DNA of 42,502 bases from Pseudomonas sp. UBA5706 (GTDB taxonomy: Bacteria > Pseudomonadota > Gammaproteobacteria > Pseudomonadales > Pseudomonadaceae). The notes under the pieces are model-generated. The model was not told the DNA's origin. It worked only from the letters and a program-made list of their open reading frames with translations, and ran no database searches. Of this stretch, positions 1 to 6,884 are shown one piece after another. Within the stretch, counting starts at the first letter, position 1. Every line of letters begins with the position of its first letter. A program made the translations under genes and the position numbers. Location of the stretch: the NCBI RefSeq assembly GCF_002419965.1, contig NZ_DIHC01000061.1, positions 1 to 42,502 of the forward strand, written 5' to 3'.

Positions 1-12
1 CAAGCCAAGCTC

Positions 13-234
13 CTACGGCCTACGGCCAGAATCAAAAAGGCCGATCAGCAACACGGCCTATGACTAGAACCAAAAGCCTGATCAGTCACACGGCCTTCGG
101 TCAGAGTCAAAAGCCGACGGGCCACACGGCCTACGACTAGAATCAAAAGCCTGATCAGCCACACGGGCTGCGTTCAGAATCAGACGCTCGATCATCGATA
201 CGGCCAGCGGCTAGGATCTGAAGCCCATCCGAAC
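13..234. repeat. Degenerate tandem repeat, about six 37-bp units
   Basis: Six head-to-tail units begin at about 13, 51, 88, 124, 161 and 198, with spacings of 38, 37, 36, 37 and 37 bp. Most start with ACACGGCCT, carry a middle part like TAGAATCAAAAGCC and end near TGATCAGCC. Units 2 and 4 differ at only three positions; units 1, 5 and 6 are more decayed. There is no unique spacer between units, so this is not a CRISPR array. The period is not a multiple of three and stop triplets occur, so it is not a coding repeat. The array may continue to the left of the window. No function is known to me; it ends about 140 bp before the ANR-type box of cioA. Confidence 0.8.
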
Positions 235-373
235 AGGCACCTGTGGCATCGCAGGTCTTTTCCCCCCTTCACCCGATTTCCCCCTCGGAACCGCAGCGAT
301 AGGTGAGACAACTCGTCACGCGACAAAAGACCACGCGGTTCATGTGTCGAAATGGGACTACTCTTTCAGCGTC

Positions 374-391
374 GGTTGATCTGTGTCAACC
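374..391 (+). promoter_or_regulatory. ANR/FNR-type box upstream of cioA
   Basis: GGTTGATCTGTGTCAACC is a perfect 6-bp inverted repeat with a 6-bp centre. Its core TTGAT-N4-GTCAA differs by one base from the ANR/FNR consensus TTGAT-N4-ATCAA. It lies 164 bp before the cioA start codon. A TTGACA hexamer at 421-426 could be a -35 element just downstream. In P. aeruginosa, ANR represses cioAB at low oxygen; a box upstream of a -35 element could serve that role. The TSS is not known. Confidence 0.6.
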
Positions 392-554
392 AAGTCATGC
401 GCTTGGATCGACTGGGCGGCTTGACATACCTGACGCGTCCTGAAACTGAACGCGACACTAAAAAGAACGATTGCACACAGTCGTACTCGATACACCGTGG
501 GGCGGTCGCTGAAGGCCCCGTCTGCAGCCGGTTTCACCTGATAGAGGAAGACCT

Positions 555-1994
555 ATGTTCGGCTTAGAGGCGCTCGATCTCGCCCGAATCCAGTTCGCAT
601 TCACCGTTTCGTTTCACATTCTTTTCCCTGCCATCACCATTGGTCTGGCCAGTTTCCTGGCTGTGCTCGAAGGCCTGTGGCTCAAGACCCACGACAACAC
701 CTACCGCGACCTCTATCACTTCTGGTCGAAGATATTCGCCGTCAACTTCGGTATGGGGGTGGTTTCCGGGTTGGTCATGGCCTACGAGTTCGGCACCAAC
801 TGGAGCCGATTCTCCGATTTCGCCGGCGCGGTGACCGGCCCGTTACTGACCTACGAAGTGCTCACCGCATTCTTTCTCGAAGCAGGTTTCCTGGGCGTCA
901 TGTTGTTCGGGTGGAACCGCGTAGGCCGTGGCCTGCACTTCTTCGCCACAGCCATGGTGGCCATTGGTACGCTGATCTCCACATTCTGGATTCTAGCCTC
1001 GAACAGCTGGATGCAAACGCCGCAAGGTTTCGAAATCGTCGATGGCCGAGTGGTCCCGGCAGACTGGTTGGCGGTGATCTTCAACCCATCTTTCCCCTAC
1101 CGCCTGGCGCACATGGCAATTGCCGCGTTCGTTGCCACGGCCTTCTTCGTCGGCGCTTCGGCGGCATGGCACTTACTGCGCGGTCGCGATAACCCTGCGA
1201 TCCGCAGAATGCTCTCGATGGCGATGTGGATGGCGTTGATCGTCGCGCCGATCCAGGCAGTGGTCGGCGATGCTCATGGCCTTAACACCCTCGAGCATCA
1301 GCCTGCCAAGATCGCCGCGATCGAAGGCCACTGGGAAAACGTCGGCAACGAGCCCACGCCGCTGATTCTGTTCGGCATCCCGGACATGAAGGAAGAGCGC
1401 ACCAAATACGCGGTCGAGATTCCCTATCTGGGCAGCTTGATCCTGACGCACAGCCTGGACAAACAGATTCCGGCGCTCAAATCGTTTCCACCTGAAGACC
1501 GTCCGAATTCGCTGATCATCTTCTGGTCGTTCCGGGTGATGGTAGCGCTGGGCATGCTGATGATCGCGGTAGGCCTGTGGAGTGCCTGGCTGCGCTGGCG
1601 TGGCGGGCTGTACACCAATCGGCTGTTCCTGCGGCTGGTCATGGTGATGGGGCCAGCCGGATTGATCGCCATGTTGGCGGGCTGGTTTACCACCGAAATC
1701 GGGCGGCAGCCATGGGTGGTCTACGGGCTGATGCGCACGGCCAATGCGTCTTCGCACCATAGCGTTGGGCAACTGACACTCACCCTGGTGCTGTTCGTGG
1801 TGGTCTATTTCCTGCTATTCGGCACAGGCTTCGGCTACATGATGCGTCTGGTGCGCAAAGGACCGAAAACCCACGAAGGCGATGGTACGCCCCACGGTGG
1901 CCCCGGCCAGAAACGCACTCCAGCACGTCCTCTGTCCGCTGCAGATGAAAGCAGCGCAGAAGGCCATAAAGACACCCTGCACGAGGGGAACTGA
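555..1994 (+). CDS. cioA: Cyanide-insensitive bd-type quinol oxidase, subunit I
   Basis: Subunit I of a cytochrome bd-type terminal oxidase of the CIO branch. It oxidises ubiquinol at the inner membrane and reduces oxygen to water without proton pumping, and in pseudomonads gives cyanide-tolerant respiration. The 479-residue protein has a hydrophobic multi-span profile, a haem-ligand-type histidine at H21, the segment around NSWMQTP, and the family signature GRQPW at 383-387. The loop between helices 6 and 7 is short, as expected for the CioA type rather than E. coli CydA. The start is set by a purine-rich site (AGAGGAAG) just before the ATG. cioB begins 3 bp after the stop, so the two are co-transcribed. 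An ANR-type box lies upstream. Confidence 0.95.
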   Translation: MFGLEALDLARIQFAFTVSFHILFPAITIGLASFLAVLEGLWLKTHDNTYRDLYHFWSKIFAVNFGMGVVSGLVMAYEFGTNWSRFSDFAGAVTGPLLTYEVLTAFFLEAGFLGVMLFGWNRVGRGLHFFATAMVAIGTLISTFWILASNSWMQTPQGFEIVDGRVVPADWLAVIFNPSFPYRLAHMAIAAFVATAFFVGASAAWHLLRGRDNPAIRRMLSMAMWMALIVAPIQAVVGDAHGLNTLEHQPAKIAAIEGHWENVGNEPTPLILFGIPDMKEERTKYAVEIPYLGSLILTHSLDKQIPALKSFPPEDRPNSLIIFWSFRVMVALGMLMIAVGLWSAWLRWRGGLYTNRLFLRLVMVMGPAGLIAMLAGWFTTEIGRQPWVVYGLMRTANASSHHSVGQLTLTLVLFVVVYFLLFGTGFGYMMRLVRKGPKTHEGDGTPHGGPGQKRTPARPLSAADESSAEGHKDTLHEGN

Positions 1995-1997
1995 ATC

Positions 1998-3005
1998 ATG
2001 GGTATCGATCTTCCGCTGATCTGGGCCGTGATCATCATCTTCGGCATCATGATGTACGTCATCATGGACGGCTTCGACCTCGGCATCGGGATTCTCTTCC
2101 CCTTCATGAAGGACAAGACCGACCGCGACGTCATGATGAACACCGTTGCACCCGTCTGGGACGGCAACGAAACCTGGCTGGTACTGGGCGGCGCCGGCTT
2201 GTTCGGCGCCTTCCCGCTGGCTTACTCCGTTGTGTTGGAGGCCCTGTATCTGCCGCTGATCTTTATGCTGATCGGCCTGATCTTTCGTGGCGTGGCGTTC
2301 GAATTTCGCTTCAAGGCGACCGACGCCAAGCGCCATCTCTGGGACAAGGCGTTCATCGGCGGCTCGCTGGTGGCGACCTTTTTCCAGGGCGTGGCGTTGG
2401 GGGCTTACATAGACGGTATCAAGGTGGTCAACCGCCAGTACGCAGGTGGCGGGCTGGATTGGCTGACACCGTTCTCGCTGTTCTGTGGCCTGGCGCTGAT
2501 CGTGGCCTATGCATTGCTGGGCTGCACCTGGCTGATCATGAAAACCGAGGGTGCTTTGCAGAAAGCCATGCACGACCTGGCGCGCCCGTTGGCGCTCGCC
2601 ACGCTGGTGGTCATGGGCATCGTCAGCCTGTGGACACCGCTGGCGCATCAGGACATAGCCGATCGGTGGTTCAGTGCGTCGAACCTGATCTGGTTCATGC
2701 CGGTGCCGGCGCTGGTATTGCTGACTATTTACGGGCTGTTCAAGGCCGTGGCACGCAATGCGCACTACACGCCTTTCCTGCTGACGCTGGTGCTGATCTT
2801 CCTCGGCTACAGCGGATTGGGTATTAGCCTGTGGCCGAATATTATCCCGCCGGCAATCTCCATCTGGGATGCCGCGTCGCCACCACAGAGCCAGGGCTTC
2901 ATTCTGGTTGGCACGCTGCTCATCATCCCGTTCATCCTTGGGTACACCTTCTGGAGCTATTACGTATTCCGCGGCAAGGTCACCCACGAAGATGGCTACC
3001 ACTAA
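1998..3005 (+). CDS. cioB: Cyanide-insensitive bd-type quinol oxidase, subunit II
   Basis: Subunit II partners CioA in the membrane oxidase complex and stabilises haem binding. The 335-residue protein opens with the CydB-type first helix and conserved acidic loop (MDGFDLGIGILFPF near residues 24-37), followed by the typical WDGNETWLV stretch near residue 54. Several further hydrophobic spans run to the C-terminus. The length matches CioB proteins. It starts 3 bp after cioA in the same operon. A small DUF2474 gene follows after 67 bp, and a hairpin terminator closes the unit. Confidence 0.95.
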   Translation: MGIDLPLIWAVIIIFGIMMYVIMDGFDLGIGILFPFMKDKTDRDVMMNTVAPVWDGNETWLVLGGAGLFGAFPLAYSVVLEALYLPLIFMLIGLIFRGVAFEFRFKATDAKRHLWDKAFIGGSLVATFFQGVALGAYIDGIKVVNRQYAGGGLDWLTPFSLFCGLALIVAYALLGCTWLIMKTEGALQKAMHDLARPLALATLVVMGIVSLWTPLAHQDIADRWFSASNLIWFMPVPALVLLTIYGLFKAVARNAHYTPFLLTLVLIFLGYSGLGISLWPNIIPPAISIWDAASPPQSQGFILVGTLLIIPFILGYTFWSYYVFRGKVTHEDGYH

Positions 3006-3072
3006 CGGGCGGCGCTCCCGGTGACTTCTACATGGGGCGCCGTGTCACTGCTTCAGACAGGAGGGTATAGCG

Positions 3073-3255
3073 ATGTCCAGTAAAGAATCTTTTCCCGAGC
3101 GACCTGCGCACGAGCCAGACCCGGCGCAGAACAAGCCGCTTTGGCAGCGCCTGGGCTGGCTGGTGATCATCTGGACTGGCAGCGTGCTGGCGCTGTTCGT
3201 CGTCGCCAGCGTGCTGCGCATGTTCATGACCGCAGCGGGCATGAGAGCGCATTGA
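3073..3255 (+). CDS. DUF2474-type small membrane protein of the cio operon
   Basis: A 60-residue protein with a charged, proline-rich N-terminus (residues 1-25), a KPLWQRLGWLVIIW segment typical of DUF2474, and one predicted membrane helix at about residues 28-50. DUF2474 proteins are often encoded after cioAB. By size and topology they resemble the small accessory subunits of other bd oxidases (CydX, CydH), but I know of no direct proof for this family, so a role in CioAB assembly or stability is inference. A Shine-Dalgarno-like AGGAGG precedes the ATG by about 8 bp. The terminator 20 bp downstream ends the operon. Confidence 0.85.
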   Translation: MSSKESFPERPAHEPDPAQNKPLWQRLGWLVIIWTGSVLALFVVASVLRMFMTAAGMRAH

Positions 3256-3274
3256 TTGGGTGCGCAACACCGAG

Positions 3275-3297
3275 AACCCGCTTCGGCGGGTTTTTTA
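3275..3297 (+). terminator. Rho-independent terminator of the cio operon
   Basis: The stem AACCCGC / GCGGGTT closes a UUCG tetraloop and runs into six T residues. It sits 20 bp after the DUF2474 stop codon and ends the cioAB unit. Confidence 0.9.
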
Positions 3298-3320
3298 ACG
3301 AGCGCTTGAACCCCACTCGT

Positions 3321-3383
3321 TGCGCAGTCCGGCTTCCCGGCGGCACCGGTCGTGCAGACGCCACCAATGGCACGCTGCGCTGG
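3321..3383. repeat. Degenerate REP-like palindrome
   Basis: The left arm GCAGTCCGGCTTCCCGGCGG closely matches the Pseudomonas REP arm seen intact at 28648-28674. The right arm is decayed (CGCCACC followed by GGCACGCTGCGC). It lies between the cio terminator and the end of rlmG. Confidence 0.5.
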
Positions 3384-3392
3384 GATCAGTGA

Positions 3393-4517
3393 TTATTTGC
3401 GTGCCTTGAGAATCACGAACTTCGGCGTCGCCGCCACCTGCTCGACCCCGCGAAACAGCCGCGCCAGTTTGCTGTGATAACCCAGGTGTCGATTGCCCAC
3501 GATGTACAACGCACCCCCCGTTACCAGTGCCGAGCGAGCTTGCTGGAACATGCGCCAGGCAAGAAAATCCCCCACCACCTGCAGCTGGTGAAACGGCGGA
3601 TTGCACAGCACCACGTCCAGCGAGTCCGGCTCTTGTCCCGCCAAGCCGTCACCGGCGCGAATCTCCACCTGGCGGTCACCCAATGCCAGTTGCCAGTTCT
3701 CCTGCGCCGATTGCACCGCCATAAACGATTCATCCACCAGCGTGTAAAGCGCATCAGGGTTCTCAAGCGCGCTGGCGATTGCCAATATGCCGTTGCCACA
3801 GCCCAGGTCCGCCACCCGCGCTGCGCCGAGGTTTTTCGGTAAATAGGGCAGAAATGCCCGAGTGCCGATGTCCAGGCCGTCACGGCAGAATACATTGGCG
3901 TGGTTGACCAGCTCGATCTTCGGCTCATCCACTGTGTAGCGAGTGGGGTAGGGCGAGGCCTGCAAGCTTTTGCGCTCGGGCGTGCAAAACAGCAGCCGGG
4001 CTTTCTTGACCGCCAGCGAAGCCTGCACCGGCCCAATGTACTCCTCCATCAACTCACCGGCCGAACGCGGCAGATGCTTGATCATGCCGGCCGCAACCAC
4101 CCGCGCTCCGGCGGCCAGCCGACCTTGCAGGCGAATCAGCTGTTCTTCCAGCAACGCAAGGGTTTTCGGCACGCGGATCAGCACCCAGTCGAACGGACCA
4201 CCCAATGACGCGCTGGCCGGGATCACCGGCACGGCGTCATAGGCCTGCCCGTTGCGCACCAGATTTTTTTCCAGCGCCTGCACACTCAGGAACGAATCGG
4301 TGCTGCTGACCACCGCGGCATGGGGCGCGAGGCTCGTGGCCAGCGCGCCGAAGCTATCGTTGAGGATCAACACCCGAGTCTCCAGGCTCAGGCCATGCTC
4401 TGCGATGTGATTGAGCAGGTATTCATCGGCAGCATCGAACGCCTGCAGCGGTTCATCCGACTGTTCGGGCTGGCGAATCAGGTCGAGCTGGGCGAAAGGC
4501 GAGGTAAGCAGGGGCAT
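3393..4517 (-). CDS. rlmG: 23S rRNA (guanine-1835-N2)-methyltransferase
   Basis: An AdoMet-dependent methyltransferase of the RlmG (YgjO) type, which modifies G1835 of 23S rRNA. The 374-residue protein has the family's two-part build: a degenerate N-terminal methyltransferase-like half (about 1-185) and a catalytic C-terminal half. The AdoMet-binding motif DLGCGNG is at 237-243 and the catalytic NPPF motif, typical of N-methyltransferases acting on exocyclic amino groups, is at 306-309. The length fits RlmG; RsmC is the closest alternative but is shorter. The gene stands alone, transcribed away from the LuxR-like gene on the same strand after a 153-bp gap. No strong Shine-Dalgarno site is visible before the chosen ATG. 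Confidence 0.9.
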   Translation of the reverse strand: MPLLTSPFAQLDLIRQPEQSDEPLQAFDAADEYLLNHIAEHGLSLETRVLILNDSFGALATSLAPHAAVVSSTDSFLSVQALEKNLVRNGQAYDAVPVIPASASLGGPFDWVLIRVPKTLALLEEQLIRLQGRLAAGARVVAAGMIKHLPRSAGELMEEYIGPVQASLAVKKARLLFCTPERKSLQASPYPTRYTVDEPKIELVNHANVFCRDGLDIGTRAFLPYLPKNLGAARVADLGCGNGILAIASALENPDALYTLVDESFMAVQSAQENWQLALGDRQVEIRAGDGLAGQEPDSLDVVLCNPPFHQLQVVGDFLAWRMFQQARSALVTGGALYIVGNRHLGYHSKLARLFRGVEQVAATPKFVILKARK

Positions 4518-4670
4518 GGGCTGGGGAATTCCATTCGTAGACGACGCGAACCGTGATTGCCGCCTGTGAACACAGTGCGCCTGATCCCGATTCGCGAAAC
4601 CGGCGATTTTACGTGGTTTTCCTATGGCTTAGCACCCAGGGTCTCGTTGTCATTTGCCAGCAACATCGAC

Positions 4671-4925
4671 TTAAGGCTGAAACACGCCATGCAGCGCGGC
4701 CTGTACCACCGCCGACGTTTTGTTGGTAACGCCCATTTTGCGAATTGCACTGCCGATGTGGAAGTTTACTGTGCGTATCTTCACGTCCAATATGATCGCC
4801 ACTTCCGCAGCAGTCTTGCCCTCGGCTGACCACTTGAGCACCTCTATCTCCCTGAATGTCAGTCCGCTGTGGACCAGAGGAACGGCTCTGCTCATCTGCA
4901 TCAAGTCCAGTCTTAAGTGTTCCAT
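4671..4925 (-). CDS. LuxR-type DNA-binding domain protein without sensor domain
   Basis: An 84-residue protein consisting almost wholly of a LuxR/FixJ-type helix-turn-helix at about residues 21-82. The pattern LTFREIEVLKWSAEGKT, then VNFHIGSAIRKMGVTNK, is closest to the DNA-binding domains of quorum-sensing LuxR proteins such as LasR rather than to response regulators. No autoinducer-binding domain precedes it. The ATG at 4925 is chosen because GGAGG lies 7 bp before it; an in-frame TTG at 4949 has no such site. It is divergent from fpr across 336 bp. It may be a true single-domain regulator or the surviving end of a longer gene; the good ribosome site favours the former. Its targets are unknown. 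Confidence 0.8.
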   Translation of the reverse strand: MEHLRLDLMQMSRAVPLVHSGLTFREIEVLKWSAEGKTAAEVAIILDVKIRTVNFHIGSAIRKMGVTNKTSAVVQAALHGVFQP

Positions 4926-5082
4926 TCCAAGCCTCCATGGCTGATTCAAAGTCGCTACCGTTTCGATTGAATTCTAGGAAAGGAATTCTCTGGCGTTTTG
5001 ATATCACCGTTCTATCGCTGATGAATGGAGGTGCGCGTAAGTACGAGGGGAGTTGAAAAAAAACATATTAAATTAATGGGTT

Positions 5083-5203
5083 AATGATCATTGAACGGCT
5101 GGCTTGGAGAGGATCGCGATAAGCTCAATCGCAAAATGCTCTAAAAACTGCTGTATTTCCGTTCAGCTGCCGGCATTGGATAACACTACAAACCGGCAGT
5201 GTT
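5083..5203. promoter_or_regulatory. Inverted repeats in the luxR-like/fpr divergent gap
   Basis: The 336-bp gap between the two divergent genes holds an A+T-rich stretch with the palindrome AATGATCATT (5083-5092). Nearer fpr is the inverted repeat AACACT (5182-5187) and AGTGTT (5198-5203) with a 10-bp spacer, about 60 bp before the fpr start codon. Such a dyad could be an operator for a LysR-type regulator; FinR controls fpr in other pseudomonads, but no finR gene is present here. No clear -35/-10 pair was identified. Confidence 0.35.
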
Positions 5204-5261
5204 TATCAGTTGCGGTTTGCGGGAAACTGTACGCACTTGAGTAAAGGAGCCAGGAGCGCCC

Positions 5262-6038
5262 ATGACCGCCAGTGCAGAGAAATTCACCCGGCAAACGCTG
5301 CTCGACGTGACCCCGTTGACCCCTAGCCTGTTCACCTTGCGCACTACCCGCGATCCGGGATTTCGCTTTACGGCCGGGCAATTCGCGCGGCTGGGGGTGA
5401 CCAAGGCTGACGGCAGCACGGTGTGGCGCGCGTATTCGGTGGTGTCGTCGCCGTTCGATGAGTTTCTCGAATTTTTCTCCATCGTCGTGCCAGCAGGTGA
5501 GTTCACCAGTGAGCTGAGTCGCTTGCGCGTGGGCGATACGCTGATGGTCGAGAAACAGGCGGTAGGTTATTTGACCCTGGATCGTTTCACCGATGGTCGC
5601 GATTTGTGGATGTTATCCACCGGCACCGGGGTGGCGCCATTTCTGTCGATCCTGCAGAACTTCGAGGTGTGGGAGAAATTCGAACGCATCATTCTGGTTT
5701 ACAGCGTGCGAGAGGCAAAGGAACTGGCCTATCAGCAATTGATTACCGAGCTGACGCAGCGCGATTATCTGACTGAGTACGCCCACAAGTTTCAGTTCAT
5801 TGCGACGGTGACCCGTGAAGAGTATCCCGGGGCCCTGCATGGGCGTATCACCACACTGATCGAAAACGGGGAGCTGGAAAAAGCCGCGGGCGTCGAGCTT
5901 ACGCCGGAGCACTCACGGGTGATGCTCTGCGGTAACCCGCAAATGATCGACGATACCCGAGCGCTGCTGAAGACCCGCGACATGCGTCTGGCCCTGACCC
6001 GCAAGCCGGGGCAGGTGGCAGTGGAGAATTATTGGTAG
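5262..6038 (+). CDS. fpr: Ferredoxin-NADP+ reductase
   Basis: An FAD-dependent enzyme that moves electrons between NADPH and ferredoxin or flavodoxin in the cytoplasm, supporting iron-sulfur repair, haem degradation and oxidative stress defence. The 258-residue protein matches the bacterial class. The FAD-binding motif RAYSVVSSP is at 56-64, the nucleotide-binding STGTGVAPF at 119-127, and the protein ends with VAVENYW, the short C-terminal form of subclass I bacterial FPRs. AGGAG 5 bp before the ATG supports the start. It is divergent from the small LuxR-type gene; in P. putida and P. aeruginosa fpr is induced by oxidative stress through FinR. Confidence 0.95.
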   Translation: MTASAEKFTRQTLLDVTPLTPSLFTLRTTRDPGFRFTAGQFARLGVTKADGSTVWRAYSVVSSPFDEFLEFFSIVVPAGEFTSELSRLRVGDTLMVEKQAVGYLTLDRFTDGRDLWMLSTGTGVAPFLSILQNFEVWEKFERIILVYSVREAKELAYQQLITELTQRDYLTEYAHKFQFIATVTREEYPGALHGRITTLIENGELEKAAGVELTPEHSRVMLCGNPQMIDDTRALLKTRDMRLALTRKPGQVAVENYW

Positions 6039-6121
6039 ATGCCGAATGGTTGACGCGGCGCGTTAGCGCGAGCACGTGCTGCTGTGCTGCTGTGCCCGGG
6101 CTCCCACGAGCAGCAGCAACT

Positions 6122-6224
6122 TGCCGGCGGTTGCGATTTCAGAAACGCCGCCGCCGGCAGGGTGCTGCTGCGTATAGGAGTCGTGCGCTAAGGAAGCGAG
6201 TGCGCGGCAATATCGTTGCCGCGC
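6122..6224. repeat. REP-like hairpins between fpr and mscL
   Basis: Two strong hairpins lie between the convergent ends of fpr and mscL. The first is TGCCGGCGG (6122-6130) paired with CCGCCGGCA (6151-6159), resembling a decayed REP core. The second is GCGCGGCAA (6202-6210) paired with TTGCCGCGC (6216-6224) around a 5-base loop. Neither has a T tract on either strand. They may still end transcription with Rho or protect mRNA 3' ends. Confidence 0.5.
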
Positions 6225-6237
6225 GCGATCGAATGGC

Positions 6238-6687
6238 TTACACCAACCGATCAGGACTCACAGGCAACGGTGCCGCGGGCTGGCTGTTCTGTTCTTTCAA
6301 CAGATCACGAATCTCGGCCAGCAGGATTTCTTCCTTGCTCGGAGTAGGTGGCAGCGTAGGCGCCTTGGCTTCTTGGTGTTTGAGGCGGTTGATCGCCTTG
6401 ACGCCCATGAAGATGGCGAAGGCAACGATGAGGAAATCGACCACCGTCTGAATGAACTTGCCATAGGCCAGCACTACGGGCGGGGCGTCACCCACTGCGC
6501 CGCGCAAGGTGATCGCCAGGTCACTGAAGTCCACACCGCCAATCAACAGTCCCAGGGGCGGCATGATGACATCGCCGACGAACGACGAAACGATCTTGCC
6601 AAATGCCGCGCCAATGATGATACCCACGGCCATATCGACCACGTTTCCTTTGACGGCAAAGGCTTTGAACTCGCTTAGTACGCTCAT
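6238..6687 (-). CDS. mscL: Large-conductance mechanosensitive channel
   Basis: MscL forms a homopentameric inner-membrane pore that opens under extreme membrane tension during hypo-osmotic shock and releases solutes. The 149-residue protein begins with the conserved amphipathic N-terminal helix (MSVLSEFKAFAVKGNVVDMA) and has a first pore-lining helix at about 16-40 (VGIIIGAAFGKIVSSFVGDV). A periplasmic loop follows, then a second helix at about 75-98, and a charged cytoplasmic helix ending with KEEILLAEIRDLLKEQ. AAGGA lies 7 bp before the ATG. The gene stands alone, convergent with fpr and divergent from radA. Confidence 0.97.
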   Translation of the reverse strand: MSVLSEFKAFAVKGNVVDMAVGIIIGAAFGKIVSSFVGDVIMPPLGLLIGGVDFSDLAITLRGAVGDAPPVVLAYGKFIQTVVDFLIVAFAIFMGVKAINRLKHQEAKAPTLPPTPSKEEILLAEIRDLLKEQNSQPAAPLPVSPDRLV

Positions 6688-6884
6688 GGTGTATTCCTTT
6701 GTTACAGATGAGGGTGGTAAATGCAGTGTATGTCAGCTACATGCATCCCGCTTAATCCATGCAATCGACCGGCTTTAGCCCGGTTAGTTTTATGAAATCA
6801 TTCACAAAGGTGTCTACGTCGGCCATTGCGCGCCAGCGTTTCAGGCATGGGGTATGATTGCCCCTTTTTTGCGGCGGGGGTTCC

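Noticed and set aside
13..234. CRISPR array
   Set aside because: Units follow each other directly with no unique spacers of similar length, and no cas gene is present.
352..567. A 71-codon frame ending inside cioA
   Set aside because: It covers the ANR box, overlaps the cioA start, has no recognisable ribosome site and resembles no protein I know. It is most likely chance.
1815..3002. Long frame antisense to cioA/cioB
   Set aside because: It is rich in His, Gln and Asp as expected for the complement of a membrane-protein gene, and the sense strand is a clear cioB.
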